The notes under the pieces were generated by a model that saw only the letters and a program-made list of their open reading frames with translations, ran no database searches and was not told the origin of the DNA. Shown here piece after piece: positions 31,310-43,913 of a stretch of DNA of 64,000 bases. Within the stretch, counting starts at the first letter, position 1; each line of letters begins with the position of its first letter. Made by a program: the position numbers and the translations under genes. This stretch comes from Haematobia irritans (Eukaryota > Arthropoda > Insecta > Diptera > Muscidae). The DNA lies in the NCBI RefSeq assembly GCF_050003625.1, contig NC_134398.1, positions 79,702,003-79,766,002 on the forward strand, in the 5' to 3' direction.

Positions 31310-32426
31310 CTATCCGGAAAAATGAACAAGTTTTTGGGAATCCTATATTTAGAAATTGGTTTCAAATAAACTGTTTATCAGTATAATTTTCAAAGAAGTA
31401 AATAAATTGAGGAATTAAAGGTACAACAAGCCTGTATACAACTAAGAAATTTTTCGTACAATATAAGACAATTTTTCATAACTACCAGTATTTTATTTCA
31501 AAAAATTATTATTATATTACATAAAACTATGGCTTATGATATACAATAAAAGAAATGTTTTTATTCGTACGCTGTATGCTGTTACTTTTCGGTAGTTAAT
31601 AATTGCTTCTTCAAAAGAGTAATATTCTATGTTAGTAGAATGAAACTAATTAATATCAATTTCCATTTTCTATCCATATGAAAGATATATGCCATAAGTT
31701 GCTATTTTCATTTCATTTTTGTCCAATTTTACCGATTTCGCTAGTTTTTGTTGTGTGGATTTGCGTCATAAGCCTCTGAAGTTAAAAAGGTATATAAAAT
31801 ATAAAAATATTATCAAATTCTATGGTATTTTGATCTTTAACTTACAAGAGAATTTTCTTAGAGCAAATAGGGATATCAGCTTAGTTAGCATTAAACAGTA
31901 AGAAGATTCCAAAAAATACCATTAGATTTGCTGTCATCCTGCAAATGAAAATTATTTTTAATAAATAGAAATTTTGGCTTTATTACAAATGGACGAAAAA
32001 CATACCACATTGAAAAAAATCATCCAATTACTACATTAGTGGAATCATATCCATGCACAAATGGGACATATTTGAAATCCTTCTCAGAATATAAATGAAA
32101 TAAAAATATTATAAAATTAGATATAATTTCCACTTGTCAATATAGCATTTAGTATTTATGGTGGATATTAAGTTCGAGTTTAGTGGCTAAAATCCCAATT
32201 GTTCATGATTAGTTTTCTTTAGAAATACATGGGAACAAAATTGAACCGTTTTTGTGTTCATTTAAAATTTATATCAAATTTTTAGTAATTTGAGGTCGCT
32301 GAATCCAAATTTACACTTGTTTTTTTAAGAGCTCGACTTTTTGAGATATACGGTTATGTTCAAAATTAAGGCACTTCCGCTATATATATTGGAATAACTT
32401 GAAAACAATTCATCATATTAAATTAA
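31310..32426. other. Unassigned sequence with an M-related block
   Basis: Only 31890-32040 could be linked to anything: it matches 25985-26140 reversed (ATTACAAATGGACGA, CATACCA, AATACCATTAGA). The rest shows no gene or repeat that I recognise. Confidence 0.4.
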
Positions 32427-34731
32427 AACAAGTATATACGGCCGTAAGTTCGGCCAGGCCGAATCTTATGTACCCTCCACCATGGATTGCGTAGGAACTT
32501 CTACTAAAGGCTGTCATCCACAATCGAATTACTTGGGTTGCGATAACACTTGCCGATGGCAAGGTATCGTAAAACTTGTTAACACTGTCTTCTAAATTGT
32601 ACGTTAGCCCATACGGGGTATATATTAAACAAAAAAAGGCCGATGAAATACGTATATAATCTAGTTTGACAAAATTTTCTATAGAAATAAAATTTTGACA
32701 AAATTTTCTATAGAAATGAAACCTTGACAAAATTTTCTATAGAAATAAAATTTTGACAAAATTTTCTATAGAAATAAAAATTTGACAAAATTTTCTATAG
32801 AAATAAAAACTTGACAAAATTTTCTATAGAAATAAAATGTTGACAAAATTTTCTATGGAAGTAAATGTTGACAAAATTTTCTATAGCAATACAATTTTGA
32901 CAAAAATTTCTATAGAAATAAAATGTTGACAAAATTTTGTATAGAAATGAAATTTTGACAAAATTTTGTATAGAAATAAAATGTTGACAAAATTTTCTAC
33001 AGAAATAAATTTTTTACAAAATTTTCTATAGAAATAAAATTTTGACAAACATTTCTATAGAAATAAACTTTTGACAAAACTTTCTATAGAAATGAAATTT
33101 TAACAAAACTTTCTATAGTAATAAAATTTGACAACATTTTCTATGGAAATAAAGTTTTGGTAGATTACAAAATTTTCTATAGAAATAAAATTTTGACAAA
33201 ATTTTCTATGGAAATAAAATTTTGACAAACATTTGTATAGAAATAAACTTTTGACAAAACTTTCTATAGAAATGAAATTTTGACAAAACTTTCTATAGTA
33301 ATAAAATTTGACAAAATTTTCTATGGAAATAAAGTTTTGGTTGATTATTTTTGGCGATATGGACCAATTTTTGTGTAATAAGTCATCGGCTATATATAAC
33401 TAAAGACCGATATGGACCAATTTTTACATGGCTGTTAGAGGCCATATATTGACAAAATGTACCAAATTTCAACCGTATCGGATGACTTTTGCTCCTCCAA
33501 GAGGTTCCGGACGTCAAATCTTGGGACGGTTTATCTGGGAACTATATATAATTATGGACCGATATGGACCAATTTTTGCATGGTTGTTAGAGACCATATA
33601 CTAACACCATGTACCAAATTTCAACTGGATCGGATGGTCAAATCTGGGGATCGGTTTATATGGGGGCTATATATAATTATGGACCGATATGGACCAATTT
33701 TTGCATGGTTATTAGAGGCCGTAAACCAACATCAGGTACCAATTTTCAACCGGATCGGATGAATTTTGCCCCTCCAAGAGGCTCCGGAGGTCAAATCTGG
33801 GGATCGGTTTATATGGGGGCTATATATAATTATGGACCGATATGGACCAATTTTTGCATGGTTGTTGGAGGCCGTATACTAACATCAGGTACCAAATTTC
33901 AACCGGATCGGATGAATTTTGCCCCTCCAAAAGTCTCCGGAGGTCAAATCTGGGGATCGGTTTATATGGGGGCTATATATAATTATGGACCGATATGGAC
34001 CAATTTTTGCATGGTTGTTGGAGGCCGTATACTAACATCAGGTACCAAATTTCAACCGGATCGGATGAATTTTGCCCCTCCAAAAGTCTCCGGAGGTCAA
34101 ATCTGGGGATCGGTTTATATGGGGGCTATATATAATTATGGACCGATATGGACCAATTTTTGCATGGTTGTTAGAGACCATATACTAACATCAGGTACCA
34201 AATTTCAATCGGATCGGATGAATTTTGCCCCTCCAAGAGGCTCCGGAGGTCAAATCTGGGGATCGGTTTATATGGGGGCTATATATAATTATGGACCGAT
34301 ATGGACCAATTTTTGCATGGTTGTTAGAGACCGTATACTAAGACCACGTACCAAATTTCAACCGGATCGGATGAATTTTGATGCTCCGGGAGGCTCCCCA
34401 AGCCAAATTTGGGGATCGGTTTATATGGGGGCTATACGTAAACGTGGTCCGATATGGCCCATTTTCAATACCATCCGACCTACATCAATAACAACTACTT
34501 GTGCCAAGTTTCAAGTTGATAGCTTGTTTCGTTCGGAAGTTAGCGTGATTTCCACAGACGGACGGACAGCCGGACAGACGGACAGACGGACGGACATGCT
34601 TAGATCGACTCAGAATTTCACCACGACCCAGAATATATATACTTTATAGGGTCTTAGAGCAATATTTCGATGTGTTACAAACGGAATGATAAAGTTAATA
34701 TACCCCCATCCTATGGTGGAGGGTATAAAAA
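32427..34731 (-). mobile_element. Family A element (A2), complete
   Basis: Tail at 32427 (AACAAGTATATACGGCCG), 29-bp array at 32661-33345, six or so 153-bp repeats at 33350-34440, a GACGG tract at 34557-34595, and head ending GGAGGGTATAAAAA at 34731. Because 153 is a multiple of three, a 346-codon frame stays open through the repeats. It is a by-product, not a gene. Confidence 0.85.
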
Positions 34732-35519
34732 CAGCGTTCTACATAAGCTTAAAAACGATTTTCTGTTCTTAATGGTGTAATCCATTTAAAGATTATAAAC
34801 TTAATAAAAAACTTGTTTCGAGCTATTCTCCATCAAGTTATATTTAAATTTGCATCGAAGGCGTATAATTTTATACTTTTCTTACTGATTTATTTCTGAT
34901 TTTAGCACCTAAACTCGAACTTAGTACACACCTTAAGGACTCGCTATAACATAAAAATATAGACTCAAAAAATTGTACTGTGATCCAGATGTAGAGTAAA
35001 TATAGATCATTTTATTACCACTCATTATGAATATTTTTATGTAAACCAATTTAAAACCGCACTAATTTTAAATTATTAATAGAAATATACAGTTTCTTAA
35101 TATGTGATTTATTTTAGAGTTATTTATTTTTTATCAATATAAAGTGTTTTTGTTTTCTCTAACATCACACCATTCACTTATCAGTTTCTAAAATGTTACG
35201 AAATAAATGTATTTTTATTAATAAACACAAATACCGCACGCAAGCGCACCACGTGTGCGCTTCATAAATGCATCAACAGAACTGAATGCACCAATAAAAC
35301 TCAAAGACACAAATAGTCATAAAGGACACATATGTAAAGAAAAACAACTCCACACACACATGATCCCTTTCTGATCTCGCTATTGCAACAAAACAACTAT
35401 CACCACAAAAGATACCAACAACACACATTCCATAACATCATCGCAATAACAAACACAAAAAAAAAGATGATGCAATAATTTCATAATTTCTTCTCACTTC
35501 AATTTCCAGTATCACGTTT
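34732..35519. other. Unassigned sequence, partly AC-rich
   Basis: 34890-34940 holds CTAAACTCGAACTTAGTAC, a motif of known muscid MITEs. From 35220 to 35470 it is rich in CA with no feature found. May include unique sequence. Confidence 0.4.
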
Positions 35520-36184
35520 ATTGATTAGTTGGTATTCTATCTATAGGATAAGGTAAAATATATTCAAAATTTACGAGGAATCCATAAAAAATTATATACA
35601 CCCGTCAAGGATTAAATTAACTACTTTTTATTCTACTTTATCTACAATTTTCAATGTGAGGAAATATACTCCAACTTATAGTAAAAACCGAAATAAGCTG
35701 TAGGAAGCCGCCATACGAATCGGTACTGTGGTCAAGTTAATTTTTACTAAAAAAATTTTTTTCCACACAAAAATTTTTCTTAGTAAATTGTCCACATTTC
35801 GTAGTAAGATTTTTATATTGCCTATGTCTTTTTATAATACAATCAACGATGCATTAACTATTGTATTGGAAATTTATTTAAGGAAAAATCCGTCCCATTT
35901 CGTAGTTAGTGAACTAAAAAACATTTACTGAAGTTTTATAAGTTTTCCTTTAGCTAAGTTAATTTTCGCAGTGGTTACGAAAAATGAACTATATTACAGT
36001 AAATTTTTTGAACTATGTGGAAGTTAAACTGGTCCTCAAATTAACAAGACACCTTTTTTTCTGTGTAGCTGTTATAGTCACCAGTAGACAATTATCGTTA
36101 TAAGTTACATTTATATAACATAGTTTGCAGCGCCCACGAGCCCATGCAAACATAACATTATTTAACAGAAACATACATTTGTTG

Positions 36185-36255
36185 GCCACGCGGAGCAGTG
36201 GTTAGCATGTCTGCCTTGCATGCAAAGGGTTGTGGGTTCAATCCCTGCTCCAACC
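36185..36255 (+). other. tRNA-Ala(UGC)-like sequence in B6
   Basis: GAGCAGTGGTTAGCATG, a CTTGCAT loop with TCTGC/GCAAA stem, and GTGGGTTCAATCCCTGC, which forms a 5-bp T stem. The acceptor stem does not pair. Confidence 0.65.
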
Positions 36256-36691
36256 GAACACCATTTTTTTAATTTACACATTTATATTTATACTATATTA
36301 AATTTTTATAATGAAACTTCGAAATGTGGGTTATTAAAGATTTACAGTTAGAAACAGTGCTTGATATAAACGAAATGGACTGAGCTTTTGGATAAAATAT
36401 AATTTTTTATTGCAAAAATAACAATTTTGTAAGAAAAAAACTGTTTTTGGAAAAACTCTAACAAAAGAAGAACGTGGAGTCGAGTATAAACATACATAAA
36501 TAGTTTTATAATATACACATAATTTTATTTAGGCGTGAACAGTTTTTTACTAGCAATTAACATCATTTTAAATGCATTTAAAACTTATCGTGTTTTGTAC
36601 TTAATTTCATTTTTACCTCTAAGGCCGGTATTAAGTTGGCAGTATCGCTCTAAAATGACCCTGTTTTGCCTTTTACTTTTCTTTAATAATT

Positions 36692-37706
36692 AGGGTTTTC
36701 TTTTTCCCGGACTTTTTCCATTCCCGGGAAAGCGAGAATTTTTTCGAATTTCCCGGGATCACAGTCAAAGGGGAACCTGCTTCGATGTGACGTTTGAATA
36801 AATATAGCCTAAAGCTACGGTTATAAATCGCTGTCTGGACAACTAACAATATATATTATATTAGTCACTTATATCAGCCATAAATCATACTAAAATAAGA
36901 TATTTTGTAATACACAAAATACAAAAACGTTTACAATGGTTATAATGGACAGTCTCTTTCGTTATAGTGGGACTTTTTACATTAAAATTGTATGGAAATG
37001 AAAGAAACTTTTTTTGATGTCACCATCATAAAACAGAGTCACTATATGCAAATTTGCGGTCAATATTCCCAAAAGGAATACACAGTCTATATTTGAAATT
37101 AAAGTTACTATCATGTTAAACGTTGTCATTTCCATAAATACATCCTTGCAATAATTATGAAAATATTTTGAAATTATGCAATTGCAAAAGTGGCTATAAA
37201 AAGTATAATGATCCATTGTTCATAAAGGATTACTTATTCCAGCAGTCTATTGGAATGCCGATTTACAGAAATATGACGATAATAAATTAGGGAGAGCAAC
37301 CTTCTTTTAAACAATTGGTCCGTTAGAACCTGGGCTAGAACCCACGACTTTGTATGTCAGACAAGGCAACTATTATTACTTGGTACATTATTTAAATAGG
37401 AAGTTTACTTTATATTAACAAAAATACCGAAAACAATTAAATTATTTTGTACATTCCTGTATACTTAAACTTAATTATACCCCATTCACATTAGACTCAA
37501 AATCTACTAAAAATGGATTTCAAAAATACAGTTAAAAATTGTTTAAGTAAATTCTGGAAAAATAATGCTTTTCGAAGTATTTATCTCTCTATTTTATATA
37601 AAATATTGTAAAGAAAAATTCCCGGGAATTCCCGCACTTAATTCCCGGGAAAGCGGGAGCGAAAAATATCGAATTCCCGGGATCCCGTTCCCGGGAAAAA
37701 ACCCCA
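36692..37706. mobile_element. hAT-like element (family E), 1.0 kb, CCCGGG-rich ends
   Basis: Left AGGGTTTTCTTTTTCCCGG; right, inward, TGGGGTTTTTTCCCGGGAAC. TTAATAATT is repeated at 36683-36691 and 37707-37715, and intact B copies show one copy only. A duplication of 8-9 bp and these ends fit hAT. Many CCCGGGAA motifs lie below both ends. No transposase. Confidence 0.78.
37325..37370 (-). other. Possible partial tRNA-like sequence in E
   Basis: On the minus strand GTGGGTTCTAGCCCAGG resembles a T arm with B box. No clear D arm. Confidence 0.25.
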
Positions 37707-37886
37707 TTAATAATTCATTTTAAAGAAAATAATTTTTTTCAATTGTTGTGGCCGCAAAACTCGAACGTAATTCTCGCTTTTATAGTTGAAGGTGTCCGTC
37801 AACTCCTCTTGGACTACTTATTAATAAAGAGGAACTAAACATTCTTTTTGTACATTTTACTGTTTAATTTTTCACTATTTCCTCCT

Positions 37887-40070
37887 TTTTATACCCTCCA
37901 CCATAGGATGGGGGTATATTAACTTTGTCATTCCGTTTGTAACACATCGAAATATTGCTCTAAGACCCCATAAAGTATATATATTCTGGGTCGTGGTGAA
38001 ATTCTGAGTCGATCTAAGCATGTCCGTCCGTCTGTCCGTCTGTCCGTCCGTCCGTCTGTCCGGCTGTCCGTCCGTCTGTGGAAATCACGCTAACTTCCGA
38101 ACGAAACAAGCTATCGACTTGAAACTTGGCACAAGTAGTTGTTATTGATGTAGGTCGGATGGTATTGAAAATGGGCCATATCGGACCACGTTTACGTATA
38201 GCCCCCATATAAACCGATCCCCAAATTTGGCTTGGGGAGCCTGCCGGAGCAGCAAAATTCATCCGATCCGGTTGAAATTTGGTACGTGGTCTTAGTATAC
38301 GGTCTCTAACAACCATGCAAAAATTGGTCCATATCGGTCCATAATTATATATAGCCCCCATATAAACCGATCCCCAGATTTGACCTCCGGAGCCTCTTGG
38401 AGGGGCAAAATTCATCCGATCCGATTGAAATTTGGTACCTGATGTTAGTATATGGTCTCTAACAACCATGCCAAAATTGGTGCATATCGGTCCATAATTA
38501 TATATAGCCCCCATATAAACCGATCCCCAGATTTGACCTCCGGAGACTTTTGCAGGGGCAAAATTCATCCGATCCGGTTGAAATTTGGTACCTGATGTTA
38601 GTATACGGCCTCTAACAACCATGCAAAAATTGGTCCATATCGGTCCATAATTATATATAGCTCCCATATAAACCGATCCCCAGATTTGACCACCGGAGCC
38701 TCTTGGAGGAGCAAAATTCATCCGATCCGGTTGAAATTTAGTACGTGGTCTTAGTATACGGTTTTTAACAACCATGCAAAAATTGGTCCATATCGGTCCA
38801 TAATTATATATAGCCCCCATATAAACCGATCCCCAGATTTGACCTCCGGAGCCTCTTGGAAAAGCAAAATTCATCCGATCCAGTTGAAATTTGGTACATG
38901 GTGTTAGTATATGGTCTCTAACAAACATGCAAAAATTGGTCCATATCGGTCCATAATTATATATAGTTCCCATATAAACCGTCCCCAGATTTGACGTCCG
39001 GAACCTCTTGGAGGAGCAAAAGTCATCCGATACGGTTGAAATTTGGTACATTTTGTCAATATATGGCCTCTAACAGCCATGTAAAAATTGGTCCATATCG
39101 GTCTTTAGTTATATATAGCCGATGACTTATTACACAAAAATTGGTCCATATCGCCAAAAATAATCTACCAAAACTTTATTTCCATAGAAAATTTTGTCAA
39201 ATTTTATTACTGTAGAAAGTTTTGTCAAAATTTCATTTCTATAGAAAGTTTTGTCAAAAGTTTATTTCTATACAAATGTTTGTCAAAATTTTATTTCCAT
39301 AGAAAATTTTGTCAAAATTTTATTTCTATAGAAAATTTTTTAATCTACCAAAACTTTATTTCCATAGAAAATTTTGTCAAATTTTATTACTATAGAAAAT
39401 TTTGTTAAAATTTCATTTCTATAGAAAGTTTTGTCAAAAGTTTATTTCTATAGAAATGTTTGTCAAAATTTTATTTCTATAGAAAATTTTTAAAAAATTT
39501 ATTTCTGTAGAAAAGTTTGTCAACATATTATTTCTATACAAAATTTCAAAATTTCATTTCTATACAAAATTTTGTCAACATTTTATTTCTATAGAAATTT
39601 TTGTCAAAATTGTATTGCTATAGAAAATTTTGTCAACATTTTACTTCCATAGAAAATTTTGTCAACATTTTATTTCTATAGAAAATTTTGTCAAGTTTTT
39701 ATTTCTATAGAAAATTTTGTCAAATTTTTATTGCTATAGAAAATTTTGTCAAAATTTTATTTCTATGGAAAATTTTGTCAATGTTTCATTTCTATAGAAA
39801 ATTTTGTCAAAATTTTATTTCTATAGAAAATTTTGTCAAACTAGATTATATACGTATTTAATCGGCCTTTTTTTTGTTAGCCGTATGGGCTAACTTACAA
39901 TTTAGAAGACAGTGTTAAAAAGTTTTACGATACCTTGCCATCGGCAAGTGTTATCGCAACCCAAGTAATTCGATTGTGGATGACAGCCTTTAGTAGAAGT
40001 TCCTACGCAATCCATGGTGGAGGGTACATAAGATTCGGCCTGGCCGAACTTACGGCCGTATATACTTGTT
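37887..40070 (+). mobile_element. Family A element (A3), complete, opposite to A2
   Basis: Head TATACCCTCCACCATAGGAT, then GTCCGTCCGTCTGTCC tract (38020-38075), five or six 153-bp repeats (38150-39060), 29-bp array (39158-39845), tail hairpin TTCGGCCTGGCCGAA and ACTTGTTT at 40070. Very similar to A2. The empty site in B3 and B2 (CCTCCTTATTTCATTTT) shows no target duplication. Confidence 0.87.
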
Positions 40071-40295
40071 TCATTTTACTGTCCCAACTCTAAAAAGAGT
40101 ATAGTGCCCTTTCATTATTTTTATGAATATCCCTTTGTAATTTTTGTATATTTTCCACCGTTTTTTTTTTTTTTTTTTAATTTCCTTTGCCTGAATATTT
40201 TGACTTACTCCTCGTACGTTCTGATTTCTTTTAAAGAACAAACAAAAATAATTGTGCCCATAATGCCAAAATGAAAAACAAATCAAATGTCCACA

Positions 40296-40544
40296 CACTC
40301 AGAGAAGGAATATGATCACTTCAAACATGTTTCAATAGCAAAATGTTATTTTTGTACGGTGACCATTTAACATGTTTGTAGAAAAATGTTGTTTTCTCAT
40401 CAAGCATTACATGCTTACCGTCATCATATACATACTTTCCGAGAAAATAACATGATTGCGACAAACATGTTACACGGCCACCATCCAAAAATAACATTTT
40501 GCTCTTGAAACATGTTTGAGGTGATCATATTCCTTCTCTGGGTG
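40296..40544 (+). mobile_element. Family I MITE (249 bp), CA target duplication
   Basis: Long inverted ends: CACTCAGAGAAGGAATATG on the left and CACCCAGAGAAGGAATATG inward on the right, both leading to AAACATGTTT. Flanked by CA on both sides; intact B copies show GTCCACACATACATA. Confidence 0.82.
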
Positions 40545-40683
40545 CACATACATAAAATGCTGCTCTCAAGCCAAAAGTACATGCTGTTTTTTTTTCAAAT
40601 GTCTATTCTCTTGGTTCCGAATTTCTATTCTCTTTACTCCGAATACTCATTCTAATATTCAAATTAAATAATATTTAGACATA

Positions 40684-40972
40684 CACAGAAAAAAAATTCT
40701 CGAACATTTTTCCAATTAAAATCTTAATTGAGTTTTAAAAAATATTCAATTAAAAATTTAATTGAATCAACAAATGTTTTAATTGAAATAAAAATCAATC
40801 ACACAAATTAATAGTATCAATTAATTTTTTAATTGGATCAATTAATTTTTTAATTGACTGTCAATTAATTTTTTAATTGATACTATCATTTCTGTGATTG
40901 AAGACATTTCAATTAAAAAATTAATTGGATCAATTAATTTCGTGATTGAATCAGAAATTTTTTTTTTGTGTG
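40684..40972 (+). mobile_element. Family J MITE (289 bp), near-palindromic
   Basis: CACAGAAAAAAAATTCTCG to, inward, CACACAAAAAAAAAATTTC, with TA on both sides. The interior repeats ATCAATTAATTTTTTAATTG many times, so it can fold on itself over most of its length. Confidence 0.8.
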
Positions 40973-41275
40973 TAAGCATATCAAATTTTTGGCCTTATCA
41001 TAAAACAGTTTTCCGAAACAACATACAAGCGGTTTCACAGAAATTCCTTTCTTTTGATTCTCTCGCTGTGTTATGTTGATATCTTTCGTCAACCCTCCCG
41101 GTTTCCATCTCTATTTCTTTCTCTATACTCTCTTTCTGTCGCTCTCTGAATAAAATATCACAACATTTATATGTTTACCCGAAATTTGTAAATTTATATT
41201 TTTTTACATTCACACATATTATTTTTATGAAACATTCATATTGTGTTTAAAAATTGTGCCCGAAACACATTTTGT

Positions 41276-42760
41276 TTCGATCAGAATCTAACTACCTCAA
41301 GAATTAAAATTTCTGGCAAATCGTGTTAACATTGAGGTGTCTAGTGGTTCAAATCAAAGTTTTTGTTTGTCGGAGCTGTATAAAACATGGCCCGATATAG
41401 CCCATTTGGATTACAACAGTCATATAGACGGGCATTGTTAGAACTCTTTAGAATTTCCCCCTGACCATATACGAAAACTTGCTATAAAATAACCAATGAA
41501 TGAAAATATGAAATTAAAATAAATTAAATAATAATTACTGTCCGTCAAGCTGTTAATATCAATAATCACTTTTGCACTTAAATATTAATTTTTTCTTAAT
41601 AAGCTCTACACATTACGTTCGAAATCTACATTTTCGAGATTTGAAATCTACTTCTTATAAGGCAAATGACAGTTGAAATCTAGTAAAAGTGGATTTTGGA
41701 AGTGTAATGTGAATGAGGTATAACACAATGTCACATTTTTCAAATACTCAATAAAACGAGTTCGCACCTATAATTTTGAACAGCAGTATGCGTAGGAAGG
41801 AATCCAATATACAAGTGAAATGTAGATATCCTGAACATACATATGTCAAATGGTTATGTCAAGAAACCACAGACGCATTGTGAGTATTTTAATTAAAGAC
41901 TAGGCACATTGTTCTGGGTTTTGTAGTTGTTGTTGCTTTTTTTTAAATCCTTTTGTTTATCCTTTTCTTGATGTCGGAGATACATTGTAGGGCAACTCAT
42001 AATTTCGTTGGTATTTCCAGTATTTTTTGAGATTTAAAATAGAGCCGTCATTATTTAGGTTCATTATCATGGTAATTGCTACGAAGTTTAATGGAGGAAT
42101 TTTTGTATTCGCCCAATGAAATCCTGGTTAATGTTTCTGTAATAAATTGCCCAAATTAAATGTCTGCGTAAGTCTAACGAAATAAACTCATACGAAGGAA
42201 TGTTTCGGCCTACTATGGATATATCCACAGGATGCCCATTTCATTAGATTTACGCTAAACAATTTGCTCAACGTTTGACTACATATTGGGTATGGGAAAA
42301 TACGAGAGTGAGAGACGGAGTTTTTAGTTGAAAATTACAGGCGGTGTATGAACCATTCGATTACCAGAATTGCCTAAAACTAACCTTATCTAAATCTTAA
42401 ACAAATGATGTAAAATCGGCAAAAAAAACTTCTATACCATTCCCATGGATTTAAATCGTTCGGAATGATATCAGAATATCGCAAGGACATTTTGCGTGGA
42501 GACGGCTCAGTAACAACCTTGCTTCCACACTTCCACAGTGTTACGACATTTAGATTGCTTCCGTGCCGTATGTTTCGGAATTTACACTTTTTAACACACA
42601 ATATTTTACTGAACTATAAAATAAAAGCCGATATAATAAAATCTAGTATGTTGTCGAAAAAATACTAAAAATTTACTTTTCAAAGCCAAAAGGTGCTAAA
42701 TCACATAATATCAAATTTAACGACCATTTTAAAAGTAACATATACGTATATTTAAATCTA
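41276..42760. other. Unassigned, possibly single-copy sequence
   Basis: No gene, RNA or known repeat was recognised. Short open frames on both strands near 42386-42668 overlap and show no domain. Confidence 0.4.
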
Positions 42761-42779
42761 GACCGATTTGGAAAATTTT

Positions 42780-43080
42780 TTAGATTTTCTAAAAAAAATC
42801 TTATTTTACAAAATTTTATTTATATAGAAAATTTTGTCAAAATTTTATTTCTGCAGAAAATTGTATTTCCATAGAAAATTTTATCAACATTTTATTTCTA
42901 CAGAAAATTTTTTGAAAATTTTTATTGTTTGCCAAAATTTTATTTCTATACAAAATTTTGTAACAATTTTATTTGCATAGAAGATTTGTCAAAATTTTAT
43001 TTCTATAGAAAATTTTGACACAAAATATTTCTATAGAAAATTTTGTCAAAAATTTATTTCAATAGAAAATTTATGAAGAA
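42780..43080. repeat. 29-bp minisatellite outside a family A element
   Basis: Degenerate copies of ATTTCTATAGAAAATTTTG with TCAAAATTTT, the same unit as inside family A and F elements, here in the opposite direction to the family A copy downstream. Confidence 0.75.
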
Positions 43081-43198
43081 ATACCTCTTTGCAAAATCTA
43101 CCAAAATCAAGAATTCTACCAATCTACTAAACAATAAAAAATTTACCTTTTTGGTAGAATTCTACCAACTGTTGCAACAGGCTCAGGGCCGGCTCTAA

Positions 43199-43250
43199 GC
43201 GTTATTGCTAAAGACACCATGTGTGCATTTCGTCTCCTTATGTGGCGGAA
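43199..43250 (-). repeat. Family D fragment
   Basis: GACACCATGTGTGCATTTCG and TCTCCTT match the head region of D elements reversed. Confidence 0.5.
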
Positions 43251-43694
43251 AATCACATTTGCGACCATTTGCTCGCGGTCGTGACACGGTGCTTTTGGCA
43301 GTCGAAATGTATTAAAAAAGGCACAAAAGTGCCAACTTTACCAACCCTGATATACGGCTGAAAGCTCGGTCAGGCCGAATCTTATATACAAACAACCATA
43401 GATTGCGCGCAAAGTTCTACTAAACACTGCCACTCACAATCCAATTTTTTGGGTTGTGTAAAGGAAAAAATGTTTATCAATTTAATTTAGCCATTTTATT
43501 TCCATTAAGTTAAATTTTTGTGTGAAATAATAAAATTTACTTGTTTCAGTAAAAAAGATCCTAAACTGAAAGCAGTTAGGAATAGTTCATTAACTAAATT
43601 TAAATTATATAATAAATAATAAATAAAATATATAAAATATTTGTTATTTTAAATTAGTGAGAAATTTTTTCGTTTTTTCAAAATTATTGAACAT

Positions 43695-43913
43695 AAATAA
43701 TAAACAATAAGTCTATCAATGTTCGTGGTGGTGTATAAAGAAAGAAAACGCCAACAGAATAACAACCCCTTCATTCGTCTTCATTTTGGAATCTTCAATT
43801 ATCAGGTAACATTCACACAGTGACGCTAACCTTTTGTGAAAAAATTGGTTTATGATTTTTTTTATTTGTAAGTATTGAAATTGTAAAAGGAGGACAAAAT
43901 CGTTACGCAGCAT
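43695..43913 (-). repeat. Segment R, second copy
   Basis: Reverse complement of 25199-25403. On the minus strand it can encode MKTNEGVVILLAFSFFIHHH, which looks like a signal peptide, but the other copy has a stop after MKTNE, so coding is doubtful. Confidence 0.45.

Larger units (their letters stand above)
30908..36065. mobile_element. 5.16-kb insertion (family M/P type) in B6
   Basis: TA at 30906-30907 and at 36066-36067 flank it, and intact B copies show ACGTAGCTG as the empty site. The ends are CACCGAAAAAAAAG on the left and CACAGAAAAAAAGGTGTC inward on the right. It could be one large element or adjacent insertions that share the TA. It contains a family A element at 32427-34731. Confidence 0.6.
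30535..41275 (-). mobile_element. Family B element (B6) broken into six pieces by nested insertions
   Basis: Pieces 30535-30907, 36066-36691, 37716-37886, 40071-40295, 40545-40683 and 40973-41275 are collinear with B3/B4 reversed and add up to about 1.8 kb, close to full length. The right terminus (CACCCTCAAAAAAATCGC, TA at 30533-30534) is intact. The last 40 or so bases of the left terminus near 41275 are missing. Confidence 0.8.

Noticed and set aside
33609..34649. 346-codon open frame as a repeat protein
   Set aside because: It reads through 153-bp minisatellite units whose length is divisible by three. The opposite-strand copy at 38014-39051 behaves the same way, and the frame crosses the ACGG microsatellite. 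Nothing suggests a promoter or a protein family.
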